Assembly (NCBI GenBank): GCA_963722905.1
Contig: CAVROT010000011.1
Coordinates: forward strand, 1-64,000
Origin: CAVROT01 sp963722905
GTDB taxonomy: Bacteria; Pseudomonadota; Alphaproteobacteria; Rhodobacterales; Rhodobacteraceae
DNA: 64,000 bases
Reading direction: 5' to 3'
The position numbers were made by a program, and so were the translations under genes. Position 1 is the stretch's first letter, and each line of letters starts with the position of its first letter. The notes under the pieces are model-generated. The model did not search any database. It had not been told where the DNA came from and saw only the letters and a program-made list of their open reading frames with translations. Positions 36,696 to 49,500 of the stretch are shown piece after piece.

Positions 36696-37517
36696 GCCCC
36701 AAGGTTTCCTGGACGCCTGCTCCGGCTTGTGCTGTCCGATCTCGTATCCGATGTGCGACGGCATGCCGTTGTCCGTATGCTTGCGCTTCGGAATGCGGAA
36801 CATGCCGCGGTGCTCGAGCATGTCGTGCTGTCCGGCTTCTCTGGTCGCACGCGTTCGTCGTCGGCTCCGTTCCGGCTCGGGCAGCACGAAGAGGTTTTCG
36901 GCGACCGCATGGCCGCTGCCCGACAGGGTATCGCGAGGCGATGCACGAGAGGTCCGCGGACCGTCCGCTGCCCGGCGGGCGATTTCCTTGCAGGCGGCCG
37001 GGAGTGGGGCGGCTGGCGACAGCCGCGGACCTTGCCGCCGTCCGGCTTAGCCTCCCGGACAGGCGCAGTCTGCCGGGCATCGTGCCGTGCCCGCGCGCTC
37101 GTCGGCGCTATCGGCCAGGCGTGGAACCCGGCGTTCTGCATCCGGCACATGGCCCGGACGCCGGACCCTGCGCGATGCGCCCGAACGAAGGCATGCGTCA
37201 TCGGGATTTTCGCGCGACACAAGCCCGAACCCCTGTGCCTGGACCGGTGGCGCTCATGGCGCGCCCTTCTCCGGGACGTCGCGCCCCTCGATGACCCGCG
37301 GCAGGTCGCGCTTCGAACGGCGGCTCCCGGCCGCACGGTCCACCGCGCGCGGCTTCGACGTGGGCGCGCCGCAGAGCCTCAGCCACCCGCAAACGGAGTA
37401 GGCGCCGACGCCCAGACGCTTCGAGACCTCCCGGACGGGATACCCGCACACCGCGATCCGATGCTCCGCATCCCGTTGGAAATCGTCGCTGTAGTCGCCT
37501 GTCCCCATGTCGGCCAC
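36696..37517 (-). mobile_element. Decayed IS3-family element with internal deletion
   Basis: The remnants of both transposase genes can be followed on the minus strand. OrfA (37517-37254) keeps YSDDFQRDAEHRIAVCGY and the helix-turn-helix YPVREVSKRLGVGAYSV. The OrfB N-terminus (37201-37001) keeps MTHAFVRAHR and ARHDARQTAPVRE. The OrfB C-terminus resumes near 36887 (PEPERSRRRT, FRIPKRKHTDNGM). The catalytic middle is missing and the frame changes several times, so the element is dead. A repeat-like edge TGAGGTGCCCCAAGG lies near 36691. It directly borders the valine operon. Confidence 0.75.
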
Positions 37518-37594
37518 CCGGTCTCGAAGTCAGGGGGCCGAGCGGCGGCAAATCCGGGGCCACACCAGCTGGAGATCAGCAGGGGTGACCTGCA

Positions 37595-37760
37595 GCCGAT
37601 GGACGAATGTCGACGCGAGGGGCCTTGGAAACCCTCGATGATCCGGAATACCGCGATCTGGGCCGCGGCCTTGGTGGCGAAGCGGTGGCGGTCGATTAAC
37701 TCGCATTCCAGCGTTGCGGAGAAGCTCTATCACAAGCATTGCCCGGCAGGCGATCGAGCA
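37595..37760 (-). pseudogene. C-terminal remnant of an IS3-type OrfB transposase
   Basis: On the minus strand the DNA translates as LECELIDRHRFATKAAAQ followed by IAVFRIIEGF, the C-terminal integrase region typical of IS3-type OrfB proteins (ESFF.. LECELIDR.. FIEGFYN..RRH). It is followed by RRHS. The flanking frames are broken and no catalytic domain remains. The same piece occurs at 38530-38700 in opposite orientation, diverged by roughly a quarter of its bases. Confidence 0.7.
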
Positions 37761-38529
37761 GCAAGCCGCCAACAGTGGCGTCGCCCGCGGTCCCGGCCGA
37801 TGTGTGGACGCGAGCTGCGCGACAGCGTCGGCCGAACGCCCGGGACGCGCGTCGCGCGGTCTCGACCGGCCGCGGCGACGCGTCGTCGATGCAGGGTACG
37901 ATGGCGGGGCGGTGGCGTGGTCCGGACATGGCGACGAGGGCGCCCCGGTGCGGTCTCCGGTGCGAACGCCGGGACGGTCTCCAAGACGGGCGCCGGTGGC
38001 GAAGCGGAAGGACGGGCGGCGGTTTCGGCCGGCCATCGCGCCGGGTCGGCCGGGCGGGGACACGGTACGCCACAGGAGGGGTATCCTCGCGCCGCGGGAT
38101 CGCCGCGGTTCCGGGAGGCGGGCGGCATGCCACCGACGCATCCCGCGCCCGGACGGCATCGGGGCGCCCGACCGGGGTGACCGGGCCGGGCCATCGCTGC
38201 CGACAGGGGATGCGCTGCGGGCCCGGGAGGGGGAGGGTGATCCGATCCCCGGCCCGGACGCCTGCGCGATGGGGGCGCCGGCGGAGCGTACGACGCGCAA
38301 CACGATGCGCTTCACGACGCGCGTCGCGATGCGGCCGCCCAACGGCCGGCCGCGCAGGAACCCCGGCCGGAGCCCCCGCCGCAATGCCGCACGACCCACA
38401 GCCCACCGCCCGAAACGCCGCCGTCGCCACGGCCGGCCGAGACGTCGCGCCAAACCTCCGTGGCGTTCGGCGTTCGAGGTCGTCAGGCAAATGTCCAACC
38501 GTCCACCGGCACCGCTGGCGACGCTTTCG
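37761..38529. other. GC-rich stretch without a recognisable gene
   Basis: This is about 770 bp between two oppositely oriented transposase tails. All six frames give arginine/proline/alanine-rich sequence without a family signature or credible ribosome site. Several frames are open over hundreds of bases, but that is expected at this GC content. It may be decayed transposon DNA. Confidence 0.4.
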
Positions 38530-38700
38530 ACAACGCCCCTCTCGGCAGATTGCTACGCAATCGCCTGCCGGCCAATGCATGCTCGACTGCGGGCTGATCG
38601 ATCTCCATCGCGCGAGATTTTGTGCCGAAGCGCAGATTGCCGTCTTCCGGGTCATCGAGGGTCTTTACAAACCCCTCGCACTGCCACTCGTCCATGGGCC
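38530..38700 (+). pseudogene. C-terminal remnant of an IS3-type OrfB transposase (inverted copy)
   Basis: On the plus strand the segment reads CGLIDLHRARFCAEAQ followed by IAVFRVIEGLYKP, again the IS3 OrfB C-terminus. Nucleotides match the minus-strand piece at 37595-37760 clearly across CCATGGACGA, ACCCTCGATGA and CCGGCAGGCGAT. The two pieces form an imperfect inverted pair about 0.8 kb apart. No intact reading frame or catalytic domain is left. Confidence 0.65.
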
Positions 38701-38749
38701 ACATGTTCGAAACCGCTCACGAACCCGCCCGAGCCCAAACGGTCGTGAT

Positions 38750-39400
38750 CTGACCCGCAGACCGTCCACGGAAGCGGGTCAACACCAGGTCGGTCAGAAC
38801 ATCGATCACGGCGGTCGGGTTCAGCTTCCGGTCGATCCGGATTGCCAGGGACTGGGCCCATCGACAGCTTGGAGCACTCGGAACTTCCTCCCGTCATGCG
38901 TCCAGCTCTGACGACGTCGTAAGACCAGAAATGGTTCGGATTCTTCGGCCCTTGTCGAATGAACGATCCGTAATCGAGCCGAAGCCGAAGCGTCCCGGGT
39001 TGTTCTTGCGGGACTTCCAGCCCCTCCCGTCGTCATGTCCGTTCGCTCCACCGAACGGCAGGTGATCGCCTGCAATCACCGAGAGGGGCGCGCCAGGTGC
39101 GCGACCCGACCGGCATCAAGCAGCATGGCCGCGATCCGGCGATGGCCGTGACGCCCGTGCTGGCCGGCCACCGGGACGAAGTCGGCTGTCAGCGCATCCT
39201 CGTCGGCCCGCCCGCGCGGTATTTTCCGTCGTGTCGACCGGTGTTGCCCTGGAACGTGGCAAGCTTTTCCTTCCGACGCGTCGGACCTTTGCTTGCCGCG
39301 GTCGATACGATGGCGGCGGCGAATTGGGCTCAGGACTTTCGCTGCGCGGACCTTCGGCTTCAAACAAAGCTTCCCGCAGGATCGGCTGCTCAGGCGTCAT
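38750..39400 (-). pseudogene. Decayed IS3-family OrfB transposase (N-terminal and start of DDE domain)
   Basis: The minus strand shows successive pieces of OrfB in shifting frames. HVPGQHRSTRRKIPRGRADE and HGRHGHRRIAAMLLDAG lie at about 39290-39110, then HDGRKFRVLQAVDG near 38900 and IRIDRKLNPTAVIDVLTDL at about 38850-38790. These match the spacer and the first catalytic-Asp strand of IS3 transposases with the consensus DGRKFRMLN.. IDEF. The tail with the second Asp and the Glu is missing, and a piece of OrfA (QPILREA) precedes it. Several frameshifts make it nonfunctional. Confidence 0.72.
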
Positions 39401-39589
39401 GCCGGAAACCGTCGTCCGCAGGCCACACTGCCTCGGCCACCCATCGACCCTGCGACACTGACACGCCGCCCTGCCGAAGCGTCGCGCCGTTCGAGGCCGG
39501 GCCGTCCTTCGGCTGCCACGACGCCGCCAGGCTGCCGGGGTTCGACAGCATCGCTTACTGCGATTCGCTCGTTCATGGGAACGGACGGC

Positions 39590-39960
39590 CGATACAATTC
39601 AGGGATGCCGGACCAATTGTAAAAGACCGCCGAAGGAGAAGCCAATTCCTCTTTGAATATAGTAGCGATCAACCAAGAGTAGCATTTCGGATAAATTTTA
39701 CGCAGTTCGTTTAATGCTGGTTGCAACTTGGTATTCACGGCGCCAATACATTGACCATACCGGACGGAGAATCTTTTCTTCCTTCGGCGGTTACATGCCT
39801 AAATGGACAAAAGGTATCTTCGCGAGTCGACTTTTAAATCAAGTGACTGATCTTGCTGAAAGATCTGCCCCCTTGAAATCATAAGAGCAACTCCGGCTAC
39901 GGCGATTTCGCCGCGGACTTCTCTCGCGCCCTGTCGGGTGCGGATTATGAATTCGACTCT
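39590..39960. other. Low-GC patch upstream of the giant gene
   Basis: This patch is unusually AT-rich for the window: positions 39661-39720 hold 23 G/C of 60 by hand count. On the minus strand a frame including LNELRKIYPKCYSWLI and ELYRPSVPMNERI (about 39738-39560) looks like a possible fragment of a foreign gene, but I cannot name it. The patch probably includes the promoter of the giant gene that starts near 39984. Confidence 0.45.
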
Positions 39961-39983
39961 TAATTTCAGATGGGGAAGCGGAC

Positions 39984-40575
39984 GATGGCACTTTCTGCGG
40001 GAACGATTTTCATCCAGGGCGAAGACATGACGCTGCTGGGCGTGCCGGGTACGGCCAGCGTGTCGCGAACGCAGAGCGCGGAATCAGGAACGGGACGGAA
40101 ATGCCGGTCTCGGTAACGATCAGGTGGCTGATGACGTCGACAATAACCCCGGCGCACCCGAATTCGACGATTACGGACTCCGTCCCAATTACACCGGCAC
40201 GGGCTATGCCGACATAAACGGAAGCAGCTCGACCGGTAGCGACGTTCTCGAATTCACCTTCACCGCCGTTCCCGGCGACTATCAACTGACCTTCAGACTG
40301 GCCAACGGCACGGCGCCCGGCCCATAACCGTGACCACCGACGCGGCGACCACCGACGCGGCGACCACCGACAGCCAACCGACATTCACCGGGCAGTGGTA
40401 CGAGTGGGAACTTCGCACCTTCGACATCAGCGTCACCGGCGACGGAACCGTAAACGAGCAGTCGCACACCGTCACGGTTTCGACGCTGGGTGGCAACGGC
40501 CCCAACATCGATGCGGTCGCGGTCCACGACGTCGGTGATGCCGGTCAGCTTTTTCGACCCCACAGTCGAGACTGA
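39984..40575 (+). pseudogene. Fractured N-terminal module of the giant modular protein
   Basis: Three frames must be joined to read one carbohydrate-binding-like module. The first begins MALSAGTIFIQGEDMTLLG at 39984. The second is RDGNAGLGNDQVADDVDN through GLRPNYTGTGYADING, which ends at a TAA at 40325-40327. The third is RPITVTTDAATTDAA through NGPNIDAVAVHDVGDAG. The sequence then returns to the frame of the giant CDS at FFDPTVETDT (about 40550). The order and motifs equal those of intact modules later in the protein, for example SGTGYLDFG and GPNIDRIEI. Three single-base shifts within 600 bp mean either decay of the start or sequence errors. Confidence 0.72.
40333..40371 (+). repeat. 15-bp tandem repeat encoding TTDAA
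   Basis: The unit ACCACCGACGCGGCG occurs 2.6 times in tandem, giving (TTDAA)2-TTD in one frame of the fractured module. Such a repeat can change length by slippage. Because 15 is a multiple of three, it would not by itself cause the neighbouring frameshifts. Confidence 0.85.
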
Positions 40576-43500
40576 CACCCTGCTGATCGTCGAGAACACG
40601 ACCGAGGTCGGCCAGGTGGCCGGCGACGATCTGGACAATCAGGTACTGACCTATGCGCTGACGGCGGAGGGCGCGGACAACGGCAAGTTCACGATCACCG
40701 CCGATGGTGCGCTGAGCTTCAACGACGCGCCCGATTACGAAAGCCCCGGCTCGGCTACGTTGACCAACGACTACTCCGTCGAAGTCAGCGTCACCGATGG
40801 CGCCACCACGACGCTCAAGACGATCACCGTCTCCGTGACCGACGATCCCGAGCTGCCCGAGCCGGCAATCGACCAGATCGTGCAATCGGCCGAGGCGGCG
40901 ATCCTTTCGGGTACCGTGGATATCGACACGCGGCGTCTCTTGCAGACGAACGACGACCGGGACAAAAGTGCGCCCGCCTCCAACGTTGCCAATGACCCCT
41001 ACGACGAATTCGGTCTGCGCCTCGGCTATTCCGGCGAAGGCTATGTCGATTTCGGATCGCAGCCGGGCGATACCGCGACCTGGACGGTCAACGTGGACGT
41101 CGCGGGCGTCTACGATCTGCATGTCCGCTACGCCACGTCCGACGCGCGCCCCCTCGATCTGGTCGCGGGCGACACGTCCGCCACGATGGATTTCCCGCCC
41201 ATATCCGGAACACCCTTCGAGGTCTGGGACGTTCGCACGATCCGGGTTGCCCTGACCGAAGGCGACAACTCGATTTCGCTCGCTATTCCGGCCGGCGCAG
41301 ACAGAGGCCCGAATGTCGACGCGATCGCCGTCACGGGCACAGGCGCGATGGCCGATTTCTTTGCCCCGACCTTCGATGCCGATCCGGTTCCGGTCGTCAT
41401 CGACGAGAACGCCACCGGAGTCGTCGCGACCGTCACCGCCACGGATCCCAGCGATCCGGCCGATCCTGTCGCCTATGACCTCGAAGGCGCGGACTCCGCC
41501 CTCTTTTCCATCAATGACGCGGGCGAGATCAGCTTCGACGCCGCCCCCGATTTCGAGGCGCCTGCCGATGCCGGCAGCGACAATACCTACGACCTGATCG
41601 TCGCCGCCACCGCAGGCGGCACCACAATTCGCCAGCCGGTCACGATCGCCGTCGAGAACACCGACGACGAACCGGTGAGCGGATTGACCCTGACCGCGCG
41701 CAGCGTGGAAGAGAACGAGGTCGGCGCGGTCGTCGCAGATATCGCCTTCACGGACCCCGATACGGTCTATCAGACCGGGGACTTCACCATCAATGGCGGC
41801 GAAGAGGGTCAGTTCGTCGTGGCCGGGAATGCCACCGAAGGCTTCACGGTAAACCTCGCGTTCGATACGTTCCTCGATTTCGAGGCCGCGTCGCAGCCGG
41901 TCCTGAGCGTTTCCCTCGGCGGTGAGACGTCCGCGGGTATCGCGCTTGTCGTGACGGACGACGACAGCGACAACGTCGATCCGAACGCGCCGCCCACGGC
42001 CGGCGCGGGCACGGCCGCCACGGATTTCGGACAGGCGGTCGTGATCGACCTGACGGACCTGATCGACGACGCCGAGGATGCGGCCGAGCCCGAGATCACG
42101 GCGGCCACGTCCACTGACGGCACGGTCGACATCGACAATGTCGCCCACACGCTGACCTTCACGCCGGCCCCCGGGTTCAGCGGCGCCGCGACCATCAGCT
42201 ACACGGTCGCGGATACCGAGGGCCTGACCGCCACGGCCGACGTCACCGTGACCGTCGCCGCCGAAGTCGTCCCGACGATCACCCTGATGTCGAAGGCGTT
42301 CGACGAGAACGTGCAGGGCGCGGTGGTGGCCGACATCGCCGTCACCGATGCCAACCCCACCGCCGGCGACTTCACCGTCGACAACACCAACTTCACGGTG
42401 ATCGGCGAACCCGGTGCGCTGCAGCTGGCGTTGATCGACACCGCCTCGCTGAACTTCGAACCGGGGGTGTTTCCGCTCGTCACGGTCAGCCTCGGTGCGG
42501 TGTCCGCAACGCCGTTCAGCGCCGAGCCGGACGATGCCGACGATGTGGCCGACATCATCCTGACGCCGTTGGACTTCGACGAGAACGTCAAAGGCGCCGA
42601 CGTCGCGTCCATCGCCGTGACCGATGAGGACGACGACGTATACGCCGCCGGGAATTTCCAGGTCGACGACACGCGGTTCGAGGTGGTCGATGACGGCGGC
42701 CTCAAGCTGCGCCTCAGGGCCACCGAGTCGCTGGATGCCGAGGCGGAGTTTCCGACCGTCACGGTCAGCGTCGGCGGTGGCAGTTCGCAGATCGTCGTGG
42801 AGGCGGGCGATATCGTCGAGCCCCGCGTGCTGAGCTTCGTCCCGGCCGATCTCATCGGCTACAGCAACCAGGACCGGCCCGATCAGGGCGGCAGCGTCTC
42901 GATCTCTTCCGATGGCGGGTCCGTCACGCTGGACGGCAATCTGTGGAAGCGCGCGACCATCGATCCGCTGACGATCACGGACGAGACAGTCCTGCGCGTC
43001 ACCATCAGGGTCGGAACCGTCGGCGAAGCGGTCGTCATCGGCTTCGACGCCAACGAGGACGCCTTCGATCTCGACCGCAACCTGTACCAGCTGGCCGGGA
43101 CGCAGAACCTCAACCGCATGGTGGATATGCGGAACGCCGGAACCGCCAACGGCGACGGCACCGTCTCGTTCGAGATCCCGCTGGGCGCCCAGTCGGGTCA
43201 GACATTCACCTCGATCATCCTGGCGAACGACGACGACTTCTTCGGCAATGGCCGGGGCAGTGTGACCTTTTCGGGGATCGAGATCGCCGAGCCGGCGGTC
43301 GAGACCGGCAATGCGGCGCCGCGTATCGTGGGCGGCGGCGTCAGCGACGTTGCCGTCGACGAGCGGACCAGTGTCGAGATCGACCTGCCTTTCGTGGACG
43401 ACGACGGCGACACGATCAGCTATACCTATTCGGCCACGCTGAACGGCGTCGCGGCGACACTGCCGCTGGACGTCGTCGACGGCACGCTGACCGGCAACCT

Positions 43501-46500
43501 GGGCGACACCGCGCCGGGTCTTTACACAATCGTCGTCACGGCCGACGATGACGAAGGCGGTCTGACCGACGAAACCTTCCTTCTCGACGTCAGGAACGTC
43601 AACGACGCGCCGGTCGCGGATACGAATGCCGCGTTCGAGCCGTTCTACGGCACGGTCGGCGCCCAGATCGGCTTCATCGACCTCAGCCAGTTCGCAGGCG
43701 CCTTCAGCGACGTCGATGGCGACAGGCTCGAATACATCGTGACAGGCCTGCCGGACGGCCTTCGGATCGTCGACGATGTGATAACCGGCACGCCCACCTC
43801 CGCAGGTACCGGGTCCTTTACGGTCGCCGTGACCGACGGTCAGGCGACCAGCGCGGCGATCACCATCGAGCTGCAGATCGACGCGCCCGCTCCCGGTGAT
43901 ACCGTCGTGGTCGAGGCCGAGGATTTCACCGGCCTGGGCGCCTCCGCATTCTTCGCGACGGGTCAGGCCAATGCCTCGGGCGATCAGCTGATCCGCACCG
44001 GCGTTGGTCAGGCGGCTACCGTTACCAGCCGTCTGGCCGACAATGGCGTGACCGAGGGCTGGTACACCGTCACGATGGACGTCTACGACGAGCTGGACGG
44101 CGACGCGAGCTACTCGCTGGATATCGGCGGCGTCCTCCTGTCCGAACCCGGTGCGACCTATTCGGACGACGGTGCTTTCACCAACCCCACCAGCCCGCGC
44201 GGCGGTGCCGGACAGGTCGGCAACCGCAAGACGCTGACCTATACCCAAGAGGTCTATGTCGACGCGGATACCGTCCTGACGCTGTCGGGACAGGCCGATG
44301 GTGAGCTGCTGCGCACCGACCGGCTGGTCTTTACCCGGGTCGAGCGGCCGAACGTCCTGCCAGAGAATATCGTGCTGACGGGCGATGCGGTGGCCGAGAA
44401 TGCCGACGGCGCGGTTGCCGGTGTCCTGACCAGCGTCGATCCCGACGGGGACGACACGGCAATCACGTTCACCGTCGATGCGGGCTCGATCTTCGAAGTC
44501 GACGGCACGACGCTGAAGCTGAAGGACGGCGAGATACTCGATTTCGAGGCGGGCGGCACGGTGTCGGTCGATGTCACGGCGACCGACGCTCTGGGCGGGT
44601 CCACCACGACCACGCTCACCGTTGCCGTCGCCGATGTGGACGAGGCGCCCGGCGCGGCGGTCCTGACCCCTGCGAGCGTTGACGAGAACACTGCCGGTGC
44701 TGTCATCGGCCAGCTTTCGGCGGTCGATCCCGAAGGCGCCGCCATCACGTTCACCGTCACCGATACCCGGTTCGAGGTGGACGGTACCGGCAATCTCAAG
44801 CTGGTGGACGGCACCGCCCTGAACTTCGAAGAGGGCCAGACCGTGTCCGTGGACGTCACGGCCGACGATGGCCAGAACCAGACCGCCGGCACCGTCGATG
44901 TCACCGTTCTTGATCTCAACGACGCACCGGCATTTGCCGACAGCGACGCGATCGCCCCCGTCACCGCCGACTTCGGCGCGGGCGCCACCGTCGATCTGGC
45001 GCCTCTGGGCGCCACGGACGAAGACGGCGATGCGTTGACCTACGGCGTGCGCGCCACAGGCACCGATCAGCTGCCCGCCGGCTTCACGATCGACGGCACG
45101 AAACTGCTGGTCGCGGGCAGCGTACCCGCCGGCACCTATACGGTGGACGTCTTCGTCAATGACGGCACGGTGGACTCGGAGTTCGTCTCGCTGAGCGTCT
45201 CCATCGGCCAGCCCGCGCCCTTCGAGCCCTTCGCCATCGAGGCCGAAGATCCGGTTCTCGCCTCTGTGGTCATCCTCGATAACGACGCCAACACCAACGA
45301 CACGACCATCCGCGACTCCGGAAACCCGGAGACCAACCCACTTCTGCAACCCAGCGGTCTGCGACCCGATTTCTCGGGTACCGGATACCTCGACTTCGGC
45401 GATTTCCCGGGCGACCGGGTCGATTTCACCGTCGGTGTGCCCACCGCCGGAGATTACGATCTGAACATCCGCTATGCGTCGCAGGGGGCGGATCGCCCGC
45501 TGGACCTGGCCGTGAACGCGGGTGCCGCACTGGCGGTGGCTTTCGCCACGACCGATCCCGACGGCACCGGTCCGGAAGAGGGCTTCGACAACTGGGCCTT
45601 CCTTACCCGGACGATCAGCCTGACAGCGGGCATCAACACCGTGTCCCTGGCCATTCCCGCCGGCGCGAATACCGGCCCGAACATCGACCGGATCGAGATC
45701 ACGGCAGCCGGCAGCGGCCCGATCCCGCCGGCCGACCTTTCGGCCGATGAGGACGGCAACCTGGCCGCCACCGCCGCCGCCAGCGTGGCACAGGGCGATC
45801 TGGACGCTGTCGACTTCACGCTGAGCGGCGTCGACGCCGACATCGTGCTCTACGAGGTCTCCACTGACGGCGGGTCGGTCTATACCCCGGTCACGCCGGT
45901 CGCGGGTGTCGTCACGCTCAACCTGTCGGCCTTCTCGCAGGCGGAGTCCGTCTCGGTCGCGCTGCGGGTGACGGACGCTGCAGGCAACTTCGAAACGCGC
46001 ATCGTGGTGGTGGATGTCGCCGATGCCGTCACCCCGCCCTTCACCTTCACTCTCGAGCTGGAAAGCCGCGACGGGTCGGTGGTGATCGACGACGATACGG
46101 GCAACGGGGAGGGCGACCAGGACTCGACCCAGTTCCGCGACTCCGGCAACGCCGAAACCATTGCAGAGGGTCGCGACGACGGGCTGTGGAACGGCTACTC
46201 CGGCGACGGCTACCTGGATATGGGCCGCAATGTCGGCGATGCGTTCAGCTTCGATCTCGACGCGCCGGTGACGGGTACCTATCAGGTCACGTTCCGATAC
46301 GGCATGGCCAGCGGCACCGACGACACCCGTCCGATGACCCTGGAGGTGAACGGCGGGCAGGCCACCGCGATCCCCTTCGCCAACACCGGCGACTGGTTCA
46401 ACTGGACCGACGTGACCGTCGACGTGGTCCTGACCGCCGGCTCCAACACGATCCGGCTGGAAAACACCATCGCGAACGGCCCCAACCTCGACCGGGTCAC

Positions 46501-49500
46501 GGTCAGCCGCGACGGAACCGTCGTGGTGCCGGACTCCGAGCCCGGACCGCGCGAGACCATCGCGATCAACTTCCAGGACGGCACGGTCGCCAAGGCCGAC
46601 GGATACCTCGTCGCCAACTTCGACGGCTACCAGACCCGCGCCAACGGCGAGACCTACGGCTTCGTCACCGAAGCCTCGGTCCTGGACGCCGACACGGCCA
46701 ACAGCACGCCCATCGACGGCAGCGCCTATCCCCTGGTCGCGATCAACGAACGGTCCGGTACCGGCGAGAACGGCGGCCTGAACGACGGCATCAACTTCGA
46801 CGCCATGGACCCGCGCCTGACCGGCTACGCGCATTTCGACCTGCGCGACTCCTTCCCGGCGGGCGAGGCGAACCGCGTCGCCTTCGAGGTGGCGGTCGAC
46901 AACGGCTGGTATGAGGTCACGGTCGCCGTGGGCGATACCGGCGGGCCGAACGACAGCGACAACCAACTCCTGATCGAGGGTCAGCTGGTGTCCAGCTACG
47001 TCCCGACGGACCAGTACAAGACCCAGCTGGTCACCGCGCAGGTCGAGGTGACGGACGGCCGGCTGACCCTCGCCGCCCCCGACGGCGAAGTGACCGAGAT
47101 GCAGTATCTCGAGATCCGCGAACTGCCGGACCTCACCCCGACCGACGGCAACCCCGCCATCGACGACTATTCCACCGTGCTCAGCCCGGTCGCCGCGTCG
47201 GGCGTCGGCCAGACCTTCGTCGAGCAGCCGCTGACCCAGGCCAACGGTCCGGTACTGGGCATCGACCCGACCGCGGCCTTCACCATGAGCCTCGATCTGG
47301 CCGGCGGACGCAGCGGCGTGCTGCTGGACAGCCTGAACGACGGGTCGATCAAGGTGGTCGAAACCCTGACCGGCAACGAGGTCGCGATTTCGGTCAACAC
47401 CTCTGGCGGGTTCGATACGCTGACCATCTCGCCCCTGGAAACGCTGAAAGAGTTCACCTCCTACACGCTCGTCATCGACGGTCTTCTGGATCGCGGTGCG
47501 GTGGCGGATCAGGACGCGCCGTCGCGCGAATTCCTGAAGAACACCTTCACCTTCACCACCAAGGAAGCGCCTGAGATCGTAGACCGCGAGGTGGCATTCG
47601 AAGATACGGTTGAATATATCTCGAACCCGAATATCGGCGAGGTCTATACCTCGATCGAGATTTCACCGGACGGCGGGCACCTTTACACCACGTCGATCGC
47701 GGGCGCGCTGACACGCTGGGAAATCGACCCGTCCGACGGCAGCATCGACCAGGCCACCAAGGAAGTTTACTTCCCGGACGAACTTAGCGATACAGGCGGG
47801 CGTCGCGGCGTCATCGGGATCGTGTTCGACCCCGAGGACGACGACGTGATCTGGATCTCGGACAACTACGCGGTTCCGCTCAACGGGCGCGACGACGGTG
47901 TGCCCGAATTTTCCGGCGCGGTATCGCGGGTGACGCTCGGTCCTGACGGATCCTTTGCAGGGGCCACGTTCGAGACCTACATCACCGGTCTGCCGCGTTC
48001 CAACGGCGATCACGTGACCAACAGCCTGGAATTCCGCAACCTCGGGACGGATGCCGCCCCGGATTACAAGCTCTATCTCGTGCACGGCTCGAACAGCGCC
48101 ATGGGCGAGCAGGACAGTTCCTGGGGTTTCCGCCCCGAGCGTCTGCTGAACGCCTCCGTGATGGAGATCGACCACAAGCGGACCGACGTGCCGGACGGGG
48201 GCTTCGACGTCTCCACCGAGCCGGTGCCGCAGGACGGAACCAACCGTCGCTACGAATACAGCGACACGAATAAAGATGAGACCCGCATCGTTTCGACCGA
48301 CGACGGGAATCTCAAGAACGGCGGCCTGTTCATCGACGACGGCGAATTCAACGGCAACTACCTGCATTTCGACGCCCGCGGCGTCGCCACTGTCCGCGTG
48401 GGCGAGGACGCGTCCAGCGCGATCGTCGATGGCGGGGAATTCTACAACCCCTACGCCGACGACGCGGTGCTCAAGATCTTCGCCACCGGCATGCGCAACC
48501 CCTACGATCTGGTCTGGCATTCCAACGGCCAGCTCTACACGCCCACCAACGGCTCGGCCGCGGGCGGCAACGTGCCGGACGACCCGGACACGCTGGATGT
48601 GAACGAGGCCGCATTCGGCGTCGAGCGTCAGGACGACTATCTGTTCATCATTCCGGGCGAGGGCGGCACCTATTCGGGCCATCCCAACGCGCTGCGCAAT
48701 GAATTCATCCTCAACGGCGGGAATCCGACCGGCGGCCGGGACCCCAACCAGGTCAACAAGTACCCGGTCGGCATCGAGCCTGACGCCAACTACGATCCCG
48801 ACAGGTCCTACTCGCTCGGGCCGAACCGGTCCCCGAACGGCGCGATCGAATACACCGGCGACGCCTTCGGCGCCAACCTCAAGGGTGCGATCGTCTTCGT
48901 CGAATATTCCAACGACAACAACCTGCGGGCCATCCTGCTGGACGACAACGGTCTGCCGATCGCCGAAAGGGACTTTGCCCTGCAACGGCCCGATGGGATG
49001 GATATCCAAAGCTCCGACCCGCTCGACGTGATCCAGGACGCGCAGGGACGGCTCTATGTCCTTACGCTGCAGCGCGGCTCTACCGGCACTCAGGGCACTG
49101 ACAATTTCGAGCCGGCCGGGACCAGCAAGATCATCCGTCTCGACCCCGCGCCCGGCGGCGTCGTCAGCGGCGATACCACGGCGGATGCGGGCGCGCCGCT
49201 GACACTTACGGTCATCGACGGGACCGACGCGGGCAGCGTGATCTTCGCGGTCACCGGCCTCGACGACGACATCGAAACCACCGAGGTCAGCTTTAACGGC
49301 GCCGCCCCGGTCACCGTGTCGCTGAACGACCAAGGCCAGTTCACCGCCAACCTGTCCACCCTCTCGGGCGAGATCACGGCGGTGCTGACGGTTCAGGACG
49401 AGGTGCCGAACACGGCCAGCACCTCCATCAGCTTCACGCCGGGCGATCCATCCGCAGGCGTATTGATCGACGCTCTGAACTTCACCGTGCTCAGCACGCT

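Noticed and set aside
40472..46966. A 2,164-codon open frame on the minus strand, antisense to the giant gene (and another of 1,066 codons at 47663-50863)
   Set aside because: The plus-strand frame shows clear domains, while the antisense translation is rich in Gly/Asp/Val/Arg without motifs. Long antisense frames are expected opposite Asp/Gly/Thr-rich coding DNA at high GC.
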